64,000 nt of DNA from Rhodothermales bacterium. GTDB taxonomy: Bacteria > Bacteroidota > Rhodothermia > Rhodothermales > VXPQ01. Below are positions 54,955-63,811 of this stretch, in pieces (the first letter of the stretch is position 1; each line of letters opens with the position of its first letter). The notes beneath the pieces were generated by a model that ran no database searches, was not told the origin of the DNA, and saw only the letters and a list, made by a program, of their open reading frames with translations. The stretch is from the NCBI GenBank assembly GCA_951812345.1, contig OX638295.1:2142965-2206964 (forward strand), given 5' to 3'. The translations under genes were made by a program, and so were the position numbers.

Positions 54955-57465
54955 CTACATCTGCATTTGCTGCATCTCCTCGTCCCCGCCGCCTTGTTCG
55001 TAGTCCCCCTGTTGCTGGCGCCGCTGCCGCTGTTGCCGTCCGAAGTTGTACGTCAGGGAAAGATTGACCTGACGAGCGTTGAAACTGCGGATGCTCTCCT
55101 GGTAGAACCGGGGCGTCTCACGCGTGATGTTGAACTGCATCATGTCGAACGGATCGCGGATCTGTAGACTGAGGCTGGCCCGCTCGTTAAGCAACTGCTG
55201 ACGCGCCCCGATACTTACCCTCGAAAACGCACCGATGCGGCCGTTTTCAATGTCCATGGGCGCCCGGTAGAACCACGAGAGTTGGACGGACAATCCCTCC
55301 CGAACGCTGAGCGTGGCGTTCGCGCGGGTCGACCAGCCCCAGGCGTCGTTGCCGAGGCCGCTCTCCACGTTGGACCCGTCCGTCTGCATCCGAAAGGCGT
55401 TGAAGCTGCCGAATGCATTCAGCCGGTCCGATAACCGTAGCGTACCGACGGATTCGAAGCCCGACGAACTGCTTGTATCGAAGTTGCGGAACGTCGTGAT
55501 CGACACGCCCTGGTCGTTAATGAATTCGTACCACTGGATCCGGTTGATCGTCTTGCGATAATACGGGGTGAGCGTGATGGAAACGGGACCGGCAAAGTGA
55601 ATGTAGCTGCCCTCCATCGCATGCGTGTATTCCGGTTCGAGGTACGGATTGCCCTCGCGCCGGGAATACGGATCAAGGTCGTCATTGAAAGGATTCAGCG
55701 ACCAGGTGCGCGGACGATTGATGCGCTTGCTGTAGCTGAACTTGATTTGCTTCCAACTCGTTTCGGTTCGGGACAATTCCCAGGTCAAAAAGGCGCTCGG
55801 GAAAAAACTGAAGTAATCGTTCTCGTACCGGTCGTCGGTCGTGGTCAGATCGAATGTCGTCCGCGCCTGCTCGTACCGCAAACCCACCTGCGTAGCGAAA
55901 GGCCCGAATGACTGCTGTACGATGCCGTAGGCAGCCTGGATATTCTGCCGGTAGTCGAAGGTGTTCGTCCTGCGAGCGTCCGTCAGGTACGCGTTCAGAC
56001 CGTGATCGAACGTCTCGACCCCGAACCGGCTTTCCAGCAAGTCGATCGACCCCCTGTATCCCGCCTCCAGTTTGCCATTGCCCAACGGGCGGGCGTAATC
56101 CAACTGGAGCGAACCCTCGCCGTTGTTCTCCTCCTGCGTCGAACGCTGCATGAAAGGATCTGCCCCGGCGCCAGGCGTCCCGAAGCGAAGCCCGTCCTCC
56201 ACATAACTGTTTTCGTCGTCCTCATCCTCTTTTTCGTACCGCGCCTCGATCTGCAGTTCGTGGGTCCCCGGTGCAACAATCCGGGAAAACGACAGGCGGT
56301 AATCCTGATTCAGGTCCGTCCGGTCTCCAAGGCGCGTCCGGTCGTAACTACCCATCAATACCTCGTTCGCGTCAAGAAGGCGATACGCGTTCAGCCCGTC
56401 CTGATCCCCGCCGCGCATACTAAACCTCGTAGCCAGCGACAGCACGTTCTTGTCGCTTATGCTGTAATCGACGCTGGTGCTGAGGTTATGCGAATTGCTG
56501 CCGCGCTCGCCCCGATTGTCCTCGTCGATTACAAAGAGCGGATCGGCCACGCGATTCTCCTGCCAACGATCCCCTGTCGAGTTGCGCACGCCGTGACGGA
56601 ATCCGTAGTTCACGAACGACGAAAACTTGCCTTGTATAAAATTGAGCGAGCCTCCGGCATTGTAACTCTCCTGCGTACCGCCTCCGGCCGTAAGGCTTCC
56701 GCCGAGACCGAGGTCCTGGTCCTGCCGCAATACGATATTCAGGATACCGGACATGCCGTCGGGTTCGTACTTGGCGGACGGATTGGGTATGACCTCTACC
56801 CGGTCGACCGTGGTCGCCGGCAACCCCTGCAGGAAGGTGATAAGCGCCTCCCCGGTCATGGACGTAGGACGGCCATTGAGGAGAATGGCCACGTTCTGGT
56901 TGCCGCGCAGACTGATATTGCCGTCGATATCCACTTCCACCGAAGGAATTTCCTCCAGCACCTGGCTGGCGTCCCCCCCGGCGGACACCAGTTGATCCCT
57001 GGTGTTGTACACGGTCCGGTCAATGCCGACTTCCATAAACTCCCGGCGCTCCTCGACAATCACTTCATCCAGCATCTCTACATCGGTCTGCAATTCGATG
57101 ACCCCAAGATCGGCGGTCCATGCCCCCGGACGGAGAGCGATATCCGAAATCTCCTCCGTGAGATACCCCACAAAGTGGATATGCACATAATATCTTCCCG
57201 GGCGCAGCCCTTCAATCAGAAAAGCCCCTTCGGCGTCGCTGATCGCCCCGGTGGTAAGCGACGAGTCCCGTACGCTCCACACAGCCACAGAAGCTGACGG
57301 AATGGATTCGCCCGTTTCTGCGTCGAGCACGCTTCCGGAAATTTGCGTCGAGGGCATCTGCCCTCCGGACCTTCCGCCTCCCCCCCACTGCTGGGCATAA
57401 GCCGACTGGACAGGAGTGACGGCAAACAACAGGCCGGCAGCGATGAGTATCGTGGATCGTAGCAT
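54955..57465 (-). CDS. TonB-dependent receptor / outer-membrane beta-barrel (OMP_b-brl_3 type) with carboxypeptidase-like domain
   Basis: 836 residues from the ATG at 57465 (MLRSTILIAAGLLFAVTPVQSAYAQ); the longer frame lacks a start signal. After a Gly-rich linker come a carboxypeptidase-regulatory-like domain (QISGSVLDAETGESIPSASVAVWSV, TTGAISDAEGAFLIEGLRPG), a plug (RTVYNTRDQLVSAGGDASQVLEEIPSVEVDIDGNISLRGNQNVAILLNGRPTSMTGEALITFLQG) and a barrel of alternating strands. The C-terminal end is Gln/Arg-rich (GRQQRQRRQQQGDYEQGGGDEEMQQMQM), unusual for a barrel that normally ends in an aromatic residue; the last strand (VNLSLTYNFG) precedes it. Ligand unknown. 376 bases, including a terminator, separate it from the lipoprotein gene upstream. 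Confidence 0.9.
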   Translation of the reverse strand: MLRSTILIAAGLLFAVTPVQSAYAQQWGGGGRSGGQMPSTQISGSVLDAETGESIPSASVAVWSVRDSSLTTGAISDAEGAFLIEGLRPGRYYVHIHFVGYLTEEISDIALRPGAWTADLGVIELQTDVEMLDEVIVEERREFMEVGIDRTVYNTRDQLVSAGGDASQVLEEIPSVEVDIDGNISLRGNQNVAILLNGRPTSMTGEALITFLQGLPATTVDRVEVIPNPSAKYEPDGMSGILNIVLRQDQDLGLGGSLTAGGGTQESYNAGGSLNFIQGKFSSFVNYGFRHGVRNSTGDRWQENRVADPLFVIDEDNRGERGSNSHNLSTSVDYSISDKNVLSLATRFSMRGGDQDGLNAYRLLDANEVLMGSYDRTRLGDRTDLNQDYRLSFSRIVAPGTHELQIEARYEKEDEDDENSYVEDGLRFGTPGAGADPFMQRSTQEENNGEGSLQLDYARPLGNGKLEAGYRGSIDLLESRFGVETFDHGLNAYLTDARRTNTFDYRQNIQAAYGIVQQSFGPFATQVGLRYEQARTTFDLTTTDDRYENDYFSFFPSAFLTWELSRTETSWKQIKFSYSKRINRPRTWSLNPFNDDLDPYSRREGNPYLEPEYTHAMEGSYIHFAGPVSITLTPYYRKTINRIQWYEFINDQGVSITTFRNFDTSSSSGFESVGTLRLSDRLNAFGSFNAFRMQTDGSNVESGLGNDAWGWSTRANATLSVREGLSVQLSWFYRAPMDIENGRIGAFSRVSIGARQQLLNERASLSLQIRDPFDMMQFNITRETPRFYQESIRSFNARQVNLSLTYNFGRQQRQRRQQQGDYEQGGGDEEMQQMQM

Positions 57466-57675
57466 GACAGCGATATTTTTTCGGGGGGTATGAACTTGTT
57501 CAAGGGAACGCCGGACAACGTCCGTGGCCCGGTTTCCCGGCAATAAGATGTAAGAATCACACGTATAAGACCTGCGGAACGGGAAATTCATTCCATGAAC
57601 GTCCGGCATTTTTTGCAACGCCTTTGAAACGCCGCAAGAGGCGAGCTTGTTGCCTGCATGTATATCGGAGTGACG

Positions 57676-57719
57676 CGAAAAAAGATGCGAGGCGCGCAAA
57701 AGCACGCCTCGCAATCTTG
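57676..57719 (-). terminator. Rho-independent terminator after the lipoprotein gene
   Basis: On the minus strand TGCGAGGCG, a 10-base loop and CGCCTCGCA form a 9-pair GC-rich stem (arms 57705-57713 and 57686-57694) followed by TCTTTTTT (57678-57685). It ends the transcript of the lipoprotein gene at 57842-58576. The rest of the 376-base gap (57466-57841) shows no gene; its left half presumably holds the receptor promoter. Confidence 0.8.
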
Positions 57720-57841
57720 AAGAATCCTATGTGAATCCGGAAAAGCTCCGGGCACTTTAATCGACCGGCTCAACGTGGCCCGACTGGGCTAAACGCCAGC
57801 GGCGAATCCGAAACGAGGCAAGCGCGAACAGGACGCTTCGC

Positions 57842-58576
57842 TCATTGCAATGTGTCCACAGGGAAAAATACTTCCGGGTTCTCCGGCAAATCGGCGGAGA
57901 GCTCCACCTCAATACCGCACAGGGTACCAGTAGTACCTCCTTTCACATCAATATTGTCGTCAATAAGTGTTGCGGAATCCGGGTCGGACCTCAAGGTTAC
58001 GCTGAGCGTCACATCAGTAGACATATCCATATCGCACATATCGGATCGATCATCCAGCTTCCAATCCACCATGCCCGTCCCGGTGCTTATTCTCGTAGTG
58101 GCAAGCGTCAGCGCATTGTCACCTTCGAGCACCTCAAGGGATACCATACCCTGCTGGCGCATTCCGGACTGGCTATCGAGCGTGAAGGTAGCGTTCTCAA
58201 CGGTCACCACGCATCTCGATGGAACGAACGAAAAATCGTAATTTGGGATCAACTCTCCGCCATCCGAAACGCTGGGCGTGATCGTACCTTGCAGGTTGAT
58301 CGAACCTCCCTCGGAACACGCATAGGTCGTATCCACCGGTATCCCTGAAAGCAGATCTTCCGGATTTACCGGCATATCTTCATCCGGAATGGCGCCGGAT
58401 ATCACTTCATTCACCACGGAATCCGTGCCCAGTGCCCGGAAACCGGTGTCGATAGCCTTCAGAAGCGCATTCACCTCCTGCTCCGTCAGCATGTCTTCGG
58501 TTTCCACACTGTCGCAGGCGGTTAACGCCGAAAACAGAAAAAGCATACAAACGAATACTCCGTAACGAGATAACAT
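57842..58576 (-). CDS. Uncharacterised lipoprotein
   Basis: 244 residues from the ATG at 58576, supported by GGAGG six bases upstream. Lipoprotein signal (MLSRYGVFVCMLFLFSALTAC, lipobox). The mature part begins with acidic helices (DSVETEDMLTEQEVNALLKAIDTGFRALG) and then turns to beta-rich sequence with five Cys residues (DTTYACSEGG, PSRCVVTVENATFTL, RSDMCDMDM, TGTLCGIEVELSA), possibly forming disulfides. I do not recognise the family. A clear terminator follows it, so it is a single-gene transcript. The neighbourhood (receptor genes) suggests an outer-membrane or periplasmic role. Confidence 0.75.
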   Translation of the reverse strand: MLSRYGVFVCMLFLFSALTACDSVETEDMLTEQEVNALLKAIDTGFRALGTDSVVNEVISGAIPDEDMPVNPEDLLSGIPVDTTYACSEGGSINLQGTITPSVSDGGELIPNYDFSFVPSRCVVTVENATFTLDSQSGMRQQGMVSLEVLEGDNALTLATTRISTGTGMVDWKLDDRSDMCDMDMSTDVTLSVTLRSDPDSATLIDDNIDVKGGTTGTLCGIEVELSADLPENPEVFFPVDTLQ

Positions 58577-58635
58577 GATGGGCCTCCACGAATTAGGGTG
58601 TGCGATTCGATGCATAATGAATTAGGGCAAATACT

Positions 58636-58659
58636 ATGCCATGAATCTCTTCATGGCAT
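58636..58659. promoter_or_regulatory. Perfect inverted repeat with flanking direct repeats
   Basis: ATGCCATGAA (58636-58645) and TTCATGGCAT (58650-58659) are exact complements separated by four bases. Upstream, GAATTAGGG occurs twice 29 bases apart (58590 and 58619). Both lie between the divergent lipoprotein and AroE-like genes, so they may be regulatory sites. Confidence 0.45.
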
Positions 58660-58742
58660 CGCAAACTGCTTTAGAAAGTGCGCGAAGGCTTCAGTATATT
58701 AGCCGCTCCACACGGCCTGCTTCCCTTCGATCACCGGTCAGC

Positions 58743-59693
58743 ATGTCCTCGACACTCTTCCGGCCGGCAACCGCCCCGACCCTGTATTTCATCGGCGTAA
58801 CCACAAAGCAATCTTCCATTGTGCCCATCTTCCCGAAATGGGCCAGGCGCCTCGGACTGGACGATGCGCGCCTCGTGGGCGTGGACGTCCCGATCGGCGC
58901 AAGTCCGGATACCTACCGGGACATCGTACGCTTCATCAAGAACGACCCGCTCTCGATGGGCGCCCTGATCACCACCCATAAAATCGACCTTCTTGCAGCG
59001 AGCCGCGACCTGTTCGATAAACTGGACCCGTATGCGCACCTGCTCGGAGAAATTTCCTGCATTTCCAAGCAAGGAGAACAGCTCGTCGGCCACGCGAAAG
59101 ACGCTGTAACGGGCCGCCGGGCGCTCAATGCGTTTCTACCGGATGGATACTGGAAAAAAACCGGCGCCGAGATGCTTTTCCTGGGGGCCGGCGGCGCGAC
59201 CGTAGCAACCACGAGTCTGCTTCTGGCCGCCCCGAAGGACGAACAGCCGGCGCGGATTACGGTGACGGATGTGGATCCTGGCCGGATACGCAGTATCCAG
59301 ACTGTGCACGACCGGGTAGAACACGACGCAAACATACAGTATCTCCTCGTCCGAGACGCTGCCGGCAACGATACGGCGATGCAGACCCTCCCTGCGCGCT
59401 CGGTGGTCATAAACGGTACGGGCATGGGCAAGGACCGCCCGGGCTCGCCGATATCCGACCCGGCCGTCTTTCCTGAGAACGGCTATGCCTGGGATTACAA
59501 TTATCGGGGCGATTTCCTCTTCCTGAAACAGGCGGAGCAATGCCGCCGAGGGGTCAAAACGGTGGACGGGTGGACATATTTCCTGTACGGGTGGACCAGC
59601 ATCATCGCCGAGGTGTTCGGCGTCGCCATTCCGGAAGAAGGCCCGGAATTCGAGGCGCTCTCGGACATCGCCGCCGCATACCGGCGCCGGTGA
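58743..59693 (+). CDS. Shikimate dehydrogenase-like (AroE-type) oxidoreductase
   Basis: 316 residues from the ATG at 58743; an upstream frame from 58641 is open but lacks a start signal and crosses the palindrome. The N-terminal substrate domain resembles AroE (TLYFIGVTTKQSSIVPIFPKWARRLGL, LITTHKIDLLAASRDLFDKLDP, with Lys in TTHK where AroE has its catalytic Lys). The C-terminal Rossmann domain has MLFLGAGGATVATTSLLLA, VVINGTGMGKDRPGSPIS, AWDYNYRGDFLFLKQAEQ and VDGWTYFLYGW. The spacing is larger than in standard AroE (about 270 residues) and the substrate loop differs, so another polyol or cyclic acid is likely. It sits next to a KDG kinase gene on the opposite strand. Confidence 0.8.
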   Translation: MSSTLFRPATAPTLYFIGVTTKQSSIVPIFPKWARRLGLDDARLVGVDVPIGASPDTYRDIVRFIKNDPLSMGALITTHKIDLLAASRDLFDKLDPYAHLLGEISCISKQGEQLVGHAKDAVTGRRALNAFLPDGYWKKTGAEMLFLGAGGATVATTSLLLAAPKDEQPARITVTDVDPGRIRSIQTVHDRVEHDANIQYLLVRDAAGNDTAMQTLPARSVVINGTGMGKDRPGSPISDPAVFPENGYAWDYNYRGDFLFLKQAEQCRRGVKTVDGWTYFLYGWTSIIAEVFGVAIPEEGPEFEALSDIAAAYRRR

Positions 59694-59732
59694 CCTGCGG
59701 AATAGACAACGCGCCGAAACACGCCCGCTTCT

Positions 59733-60761
59733 CTATCGCTCCACGCGCCCGGAACCGGAGCCCTTTGCCAGACTTTCGACTTCCTGCGCCGAGACCAGGT
59801 TGAAATCGCCCGGGATCGTCTGCTTGAGGCAGGAGGCCGCCACCGCGAATTCGAGGGCTTCCCGGGAATCGCTCTTCGTCAGCAGACCGGCAATCAGGCC
59901 CGCCGCAAACGCATCGCCGCCGCCTACGCGATCCACAAGCCGGATCTCGTAGCGGATTGAACGTTGCGGCTCGGCGCATGCCCCGTCGTCGTGCAACAGG
60001 GCGCTCCAGCCGTTCACGGACGCCGAGAAACTCTCTCGCAGCGTGATCGCAACGGCGCGAAATCCGTACTCTTTTTTGAGTTGCCGAGCAAGACTGAAAT
60101 ACGCCTCTTCATCCAGGTCGGCGGCTTCCACATCGGACGCGCCCGCCCGGAATCCGAGGCTGCGCTCCGCATCCTCCTCGTTAGCGATGCATATGTCCAC
60201 ATACTCCATAAGGGGACGCATCACGGCCTGCGCTTCTTTTTCCGTCCACAACTTGGCCCGGAAGTTCAGATCGCAGCTTATGGACGCACCGGCGCGGCGG
60301 GCGGCCCGGCAGGCTTCCTCAAGCATCCGACGAGGAATCTCGCCAAGCGCCGGGGTAATGCCGGTCCAGTGGAACCACGCGGCGCCATCGAATACGGCTT
60401 CCAGATCGACCTCTTCGGGCGCAAGCGTCGTTACGGCGCTCCCTGCGCGGTCGTAAATAACTTTGGACCCTCGCTGGCTCGCTCCCGTTTCGAGGAAATA
60501 GACGCCGAGGCGATCGCCTCCGCGTACGACAAACCGGTCGGATACGCCGTAGCGCCGCAACTCGTTGACGCACGCCTGCCCGATCTCGTGCCGGGGTATT
60601 TTGGACAGGAAAAAACTGTCGAATCCAAAGCCGGCCAGCGCAACGGCCACGTTGGCCTCCCCGCCCCCGAAGGACACATCCAGAGAAGGCGTTTGCACAA
60701 AACGCCCATGCCCCGGAGGCGACAGCCGGAGCATCACTTCGCCGAAAGTAACCGTTTTCAT
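59733..60761 (-). CDS. PfkB-family sugar kinase, 2-dehydro-3-deoxygluconokinase-like
   Basis: 342 residues. PfkB signatures: GEVMLRLSPPGHGRFVQTPSLDVSFGGGEANVAVALAGFG at the start and DRVGGGDAFAAG (277-288, base Asp283) near the end; DLNFRAKLWTEKEAQ matches the KDG kinase group. It phosphorylates 2-keto-3-deoxygluconate at O6 using ATP, a step in sugar-acid and modified Entner-Doudoroff breakdown. The gene is followed upstream on the same strand, 25 bases away, by the DUF1080 gene. The SDR at 52877 and isomerase at 51304 could belong to the same route. Confidence 0.88.
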   Translation of the reverse strand: MKTVTFGEVMLRLSPPGHGRFVQTPSLDVSFGGGEANVAVALAGFGFDSFFLSKIPRHEIGQACVNELRRYGVSDRFVVRGGDRLGVYFLETGASQRGSKVIYDRAGSAVTTLAPEEVDLEAVFDGAAWFHWTGITPALGEIPRRMLEEACRAARRAGASISCDLNFRAKLWTEKEAQAVMRPLMEYVDICIANEEDAERSLGFRAGASDVEAADLDEEAYFSLARQLKKEYGFRAVAITLRESFSASVNGWSALLHDDGACAEPQRSIRYEIRLVDRVGGGDAFAAGLIAGLLTKSDSREALEFAVAASCLKQTIPGDFNLVSAQEVESLAKGSGSGRVER

Positions 60762-60786
60762 AGCAAACCCGGGCGTATCCCCTTAC

Positions 60787-61575
60787 CTACTCCAGTTCCC
60801 TGATCCAGATATTCCGGAAACGTACCGGGTGGTCGTGATCCTGCAGGGAAATCGGAAGTTGATCGGCGTGGGCTTCATACGACGGACGCGACCGATGCCC
60901 CGAAGGGCCTGTCATTTCCTCGTGGTTCTGCACCAGTACGCCGTTGTGGAAAACAGTCACGTAGGCCGGAGAAACGAGCGCGCCGTCATCGTCGAAACGG
61001 GGGCGGCGAAACACGATGTCATAAACATTCCATTCGCCCGGCGCACTCATCGCGTTGACGAGCGGCGGATACTGGCCGTACAGCGCCGCGGCCTGTCCGT
61101 CGGGATAGGTGTCGTTTTCGTAGGAGTCCAGCACCTGCACCTCGTAGGTGTTCATCAGAAAAACGCCGCTGTTGCCGCGATTCTGATCCTCGCCCTCGGG
61201 CGGCATGGGCGCCGACCACTCGACGTGCAGCTGTACGTCGCCGAAGCCCTGCTTCGTCTGAATGCCCCCGGTGCGGGGCACGACCTCAAAATAATCGTCG
61301 GTCACTTTCCAGGGCGCCGGATCGCCGCTGAGGCTCTCCCATCCGGACAATCCTTCCGCCGCGCCCCCGAAAAGAACAATGGCGTCGGAAGGGGCCTGCC
61401 CAGCCGCCTGATCCGTGCTCGGTATTGCAGGGGAAACCACCATGGGTTGGGGCCGCTCCCGGTCGTGGACCTCCCAGTCCGACGGGGTGCGGCTACCTTG
61501 TCCCTCGGAGTCCTGGCCAAGCGCCGGCGACGCAGCGAAAAGAATGGCGGCGATAAAAGGCATAATGCGTGTCAT
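60787..61575 (-). CDS. DUF1080 (3-keto-disaccharide hydrolase-type) secreted protein
   Basis: 262 residues from the ATG at 61575; a TTG six bases upstream is an alternative. Signal peptide ending PALGQ, then a linker rich in Pro/Gln (about 25-60). The jelly-roll domain reads DAIVLFGGAAEGLSGWESLSGDPAPWKVTDDYFEVVPRTGGIQTKQGFGDVQLHVEWSAP, NRGNSGVFLMNTYEVQVLDSYENDTYPDGQAAALYGQYPPLVNA, and ends PISLQDHDHPVRFRNIWIRELE. This has the full DUF1080 set of blocks, more complete than the 34158 copy. It starts 2 bases after the TonB receptor stop, so the pair is probably cotranscribed and may act on the substrate that the receptor brings in. Confidence 0.9.
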   Translation of the reverse strand: MTRIMPFIAAILFAASPALGQDSEGQGSRTPSDWEVHDRERPQPMVVSPAIPSTDQAAGQAPSDAIVLFGGAAEGLSGWESLSGDPAPWKVTDDYFEVVPRTGGIQTKQGFGDVQLHVEWSAPMPPEGEDQNRGNSGVFLMNTYEVQVLDSYENDTYPDGQAAALYGQYPPLVNAMSAPGEWNVYDIVFRRPRFDDDGALVSPAYVTVFHNGVLVQNHEEMTGPSGHRSRPSYEAHADQLPISLQDHDHPVRFRNIWIRELE

Positions 61576-61577
61576 GT

Positions 61578-63611
61578 TCAAGGAAGTATATGGAATTGGA
61601 TTCCGGCCAGGAAGGCCCGACCGGGTGCGGGTTCATAGTAACGGCCTCCGAATGCATTGATCGACACAGAACCGCTGTATCGGGTATTCAGCATATTGCG
61701 CACCTCGACAAACGGCGCAATACGCACCGAACCGGCGGCAAATCCCTCGTGCCCCAGCGACGCGTCGAAAACAACGTATCCATCGTTAACGGCCGTATTG
61801 GTGTCGTTCGTAAAATACTCGCTTACAGCTTCTGCTTCCACTGTGACCCGAAAACCCTCCTGATTTGTCCGTACACGCCCAAAAAAACGCTGTTCGGGTA
61901 CGCCCGGCAAGAGGTTGCCCTTCAAGTCCGCCTCCTGGAAAACAAAACGACTCACAGTAGCGACAAAAGCCGCCTCCCAGCGAGGATGAGGAATCCATTG
62001 TACTGCTCCCTCAATGCCCCGGTGCGTATTCTTGCCCGCATTGCGGAAAAAATCCCGCCCGAGTTCGTTTTCGAAGGAAATCAATCGCCCGTCCACGTTC
62101 ATGGAAAAAACAGCCGCATCCACGAACAGATGTGCGCCCAACGCGCCGCGCAGGCCCACCTCCACACCTCTCGCAATCTGCGGATCGAGCGAAGGGTTGA
62201 ATCCACCTGTCAGGTCCGGGCGATTGACGAGTTCCGTGGTCGTAGGCGTCTCGAAGGCCGTGCCATAGTTCGCAAACAGCAGCCATCCACTTCCCCGCCA
62301 GGACACGCCCAGCATGGGGCTCCAGGCGCTAAAGAGCCGGCTGCCGGATTGATCGCCATTGGTAAACAAGAGATCGTCCATTTCAAACCGCACCGTTCCA
62401 TAGCGAAGTCCGGCCAGCACATGCATGTTTTTAACAGGCTGGAACCCCCCATAGGCAAAGGCGCCTGCGGAAGCCACGTCCTCAACCTGATCCAGCCGAA
62501 TTTCGTCACCGGGAACGCCGCGGACGTTATTGGAATTTTTGCGAATATCGTGTTGTAGCGCTCCATCGGCTCCCACACCCCACCGGATCCGTTGCCTGTC
62601 CCGCCGTAGCGCCGCCCGCATTCCTCCTGCCGTCCGGTCAAGATCGATATACGCAAAGGACAAGGGATTATCGAGTTGCCGGCGTACGCCGTACCCGGTT
62701 ATGCGGAGTGTCCCGAGGTCGGCTTCCCGCTCGAACGCAGCGCCAGCCTGGGCATGAAGGCTCTCCTTGCCGGCACGGGCTTCCTCAAAGGCCGGACGAG
62801 CCATGGAGGGGTCCGCCTCGAACTGTTCGCGCGTCAGGGAGCCGGGATGCTCGGTATCCTGCAAGGCAATAGCTGTCAGGATACGAACATGCGAAGAGGA
62901 GCCGGTGCGAAATCGGGCGGAGGCCCCGGCGCGGCGGCGAACGCCGGAAGAATAGTCCCGATACCCGTCCTGTGTATGATTCGATACGTAAAACTGCACG
63001 GAATGCGTACCGAACGGCACCCACCCATCGACAAGGACCTTCCGCTGCCCGAAAGAACCGGCAAGCGCCTGCGCGCGCAAACGGGAAACGGTGCGGGAAT
63101 CCTCCGGCACAGCAGCGCTCGAGAGAAAAAGGACGGCTCCGGAACCGTTTCCCCAAAACAGAGAAGCGGGACTGCGTAAGAGTTCCGTGCGACGCAGAAC
63201 GGAAGATTCCACCACGTCGAGCACCGTCTGCCCATCCGGCATTGTGAGCGGAATGCCATCGAGCACAACCTGCATGCCTCGCACGCCGAATGGGGCGCGA
63301 GCGCCCATACCGCGCACGGAGATACGTTCTCCAAGCGCAAAATGGCCGCGGTCGTTAATCCACGCACCGGGGAGCGAACGCAGAACGCGTTCCATGGAAA
63401 GCACGGAGCGCGGTAACTCGTCCGGAGAATTCGTCTCGACGGCAAGGGCATACGGAGCCGATGCCGCGTTCGCCGTACCCCGCACCGCCTCCACCGTCAA
63501 TTCCGGCAACGCCTGCCCCGGAAGAACCGGTACGGATAACGTGTCCTGGGCAACAACAGTCCCCGGAAACAACAAGCAAACCGCCGCCAGCCGGCGCCAA
63601 AAGGAATACAT
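61578..63611 (-). CDS. TonB-dependent receptor (FecA/siderophore-type plug)
   Basis: 677 residues from the ATG at 63611 (MYSFWRRLAAVCLLFPGTVVAQD signal); upstream codons lie outside a signal-like region. The plug has LRSLPGAWINDRGHFALGERISVRGMGARAPFGVRGMQVVLDGIPLTMPDGQTVLDVVESSVLRRTELLRSPASLFWGNGSGAVLF, typical of classical TonB plugs; there is no carboxypeptidase-like domain. The barrel ends FLAGIQFHILP. It is placed directly before the DUF1080 gene, so a carbohydrate ligand is as likely as a metal complex. A 15-base palindrome lies about 110 bases upstream. Confidence 0.9.
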   Translation of the reverse strand: MYSFWRRLAAVCLLFPGTVVAQDTLSVPVLPGQALPELTVEAVRGTANAASAPYALAVETNSPDELPRSVLSMERVLRSLPGAWINDRGHFALGERISVRGMGARAPFGVRGMQVVLDGIPLTMPDGQTVLDVVESSVLRRTELLRSPASLFWGNGSGAVLFLSSAAVPEDSRTVSRLRAQALAGSFGQRKVLVDGWVPFGTHSVQFYVSNHTQDGYRDYSSGVRRRAGASARFRTGSSSHVRILTAIALQDTEHPGSLTREQFEADPSMARPAFEEARAGKESLHAQAGAAFEREADLGTLRITGYGVRRQLDNPLSFAYIDLDRTAGGMRAALRRDRQRIRWGVGADGALQHDIRKNSNNVRGVPGDEIRLDQVEDVASAGAFAYGGFQPVKNMHVLAGLRYGTVRFEMDDLLFTNGDQSGSRLFSAWSPMLGVSWRGSGWLLFANYGTAFETPTTTELVNRPDLTGGFNPSLDPQIARGVEVGLRGALGAHLFVDAAVFSMNVDGRLISFENELGRDFFRNAGKNTHRGIEGAVQWIPHPRWEAAFVATVSRFVFQEADLKGNLLPGVPEQRFFGRVRTNQEGFRVTVEAEAVSEYFTNDTNTAVNDGYVVFDASLGHEGFAAGSVRIAPFVEVRNMLNTRYSGSVSINAFGGRYYEPAPGRAFLAGIQFHILP

Positions 63612-63719
63612 GGCGCACATCATGCGATGCGGGCGGTATCTACGAAACCGACCTGACCACAAATGGACCATATCCGACCCGCACAGGAACCCCTTTTTTC
63701 TCCCGAAAACATACACCAT

Positions 63720-63734
63720 ATCCCGTAACGGGAT
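63720..63734. promoter_or_regulatory. Palindrome upstream of the TonB receptor gene
   Basis: ATCCCGT-A-ACGGGAT is a perfect 15-base palindrome with one central base, 109 bases before the receptor ATG and 78 bases after the cold-shock gene stop. It lacks a loop, so it is more likely a DNA-binding site than an RNA hairpin. Confidence 0.35.
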
Positions 63735-63811
63735 GCATGCTCAGGAAAAACAGGAAAAACCCGACCGACAAGCCAGGCGCTGTCAAACGTTCTGAAATGC
63801 CCTAAAGCAGA

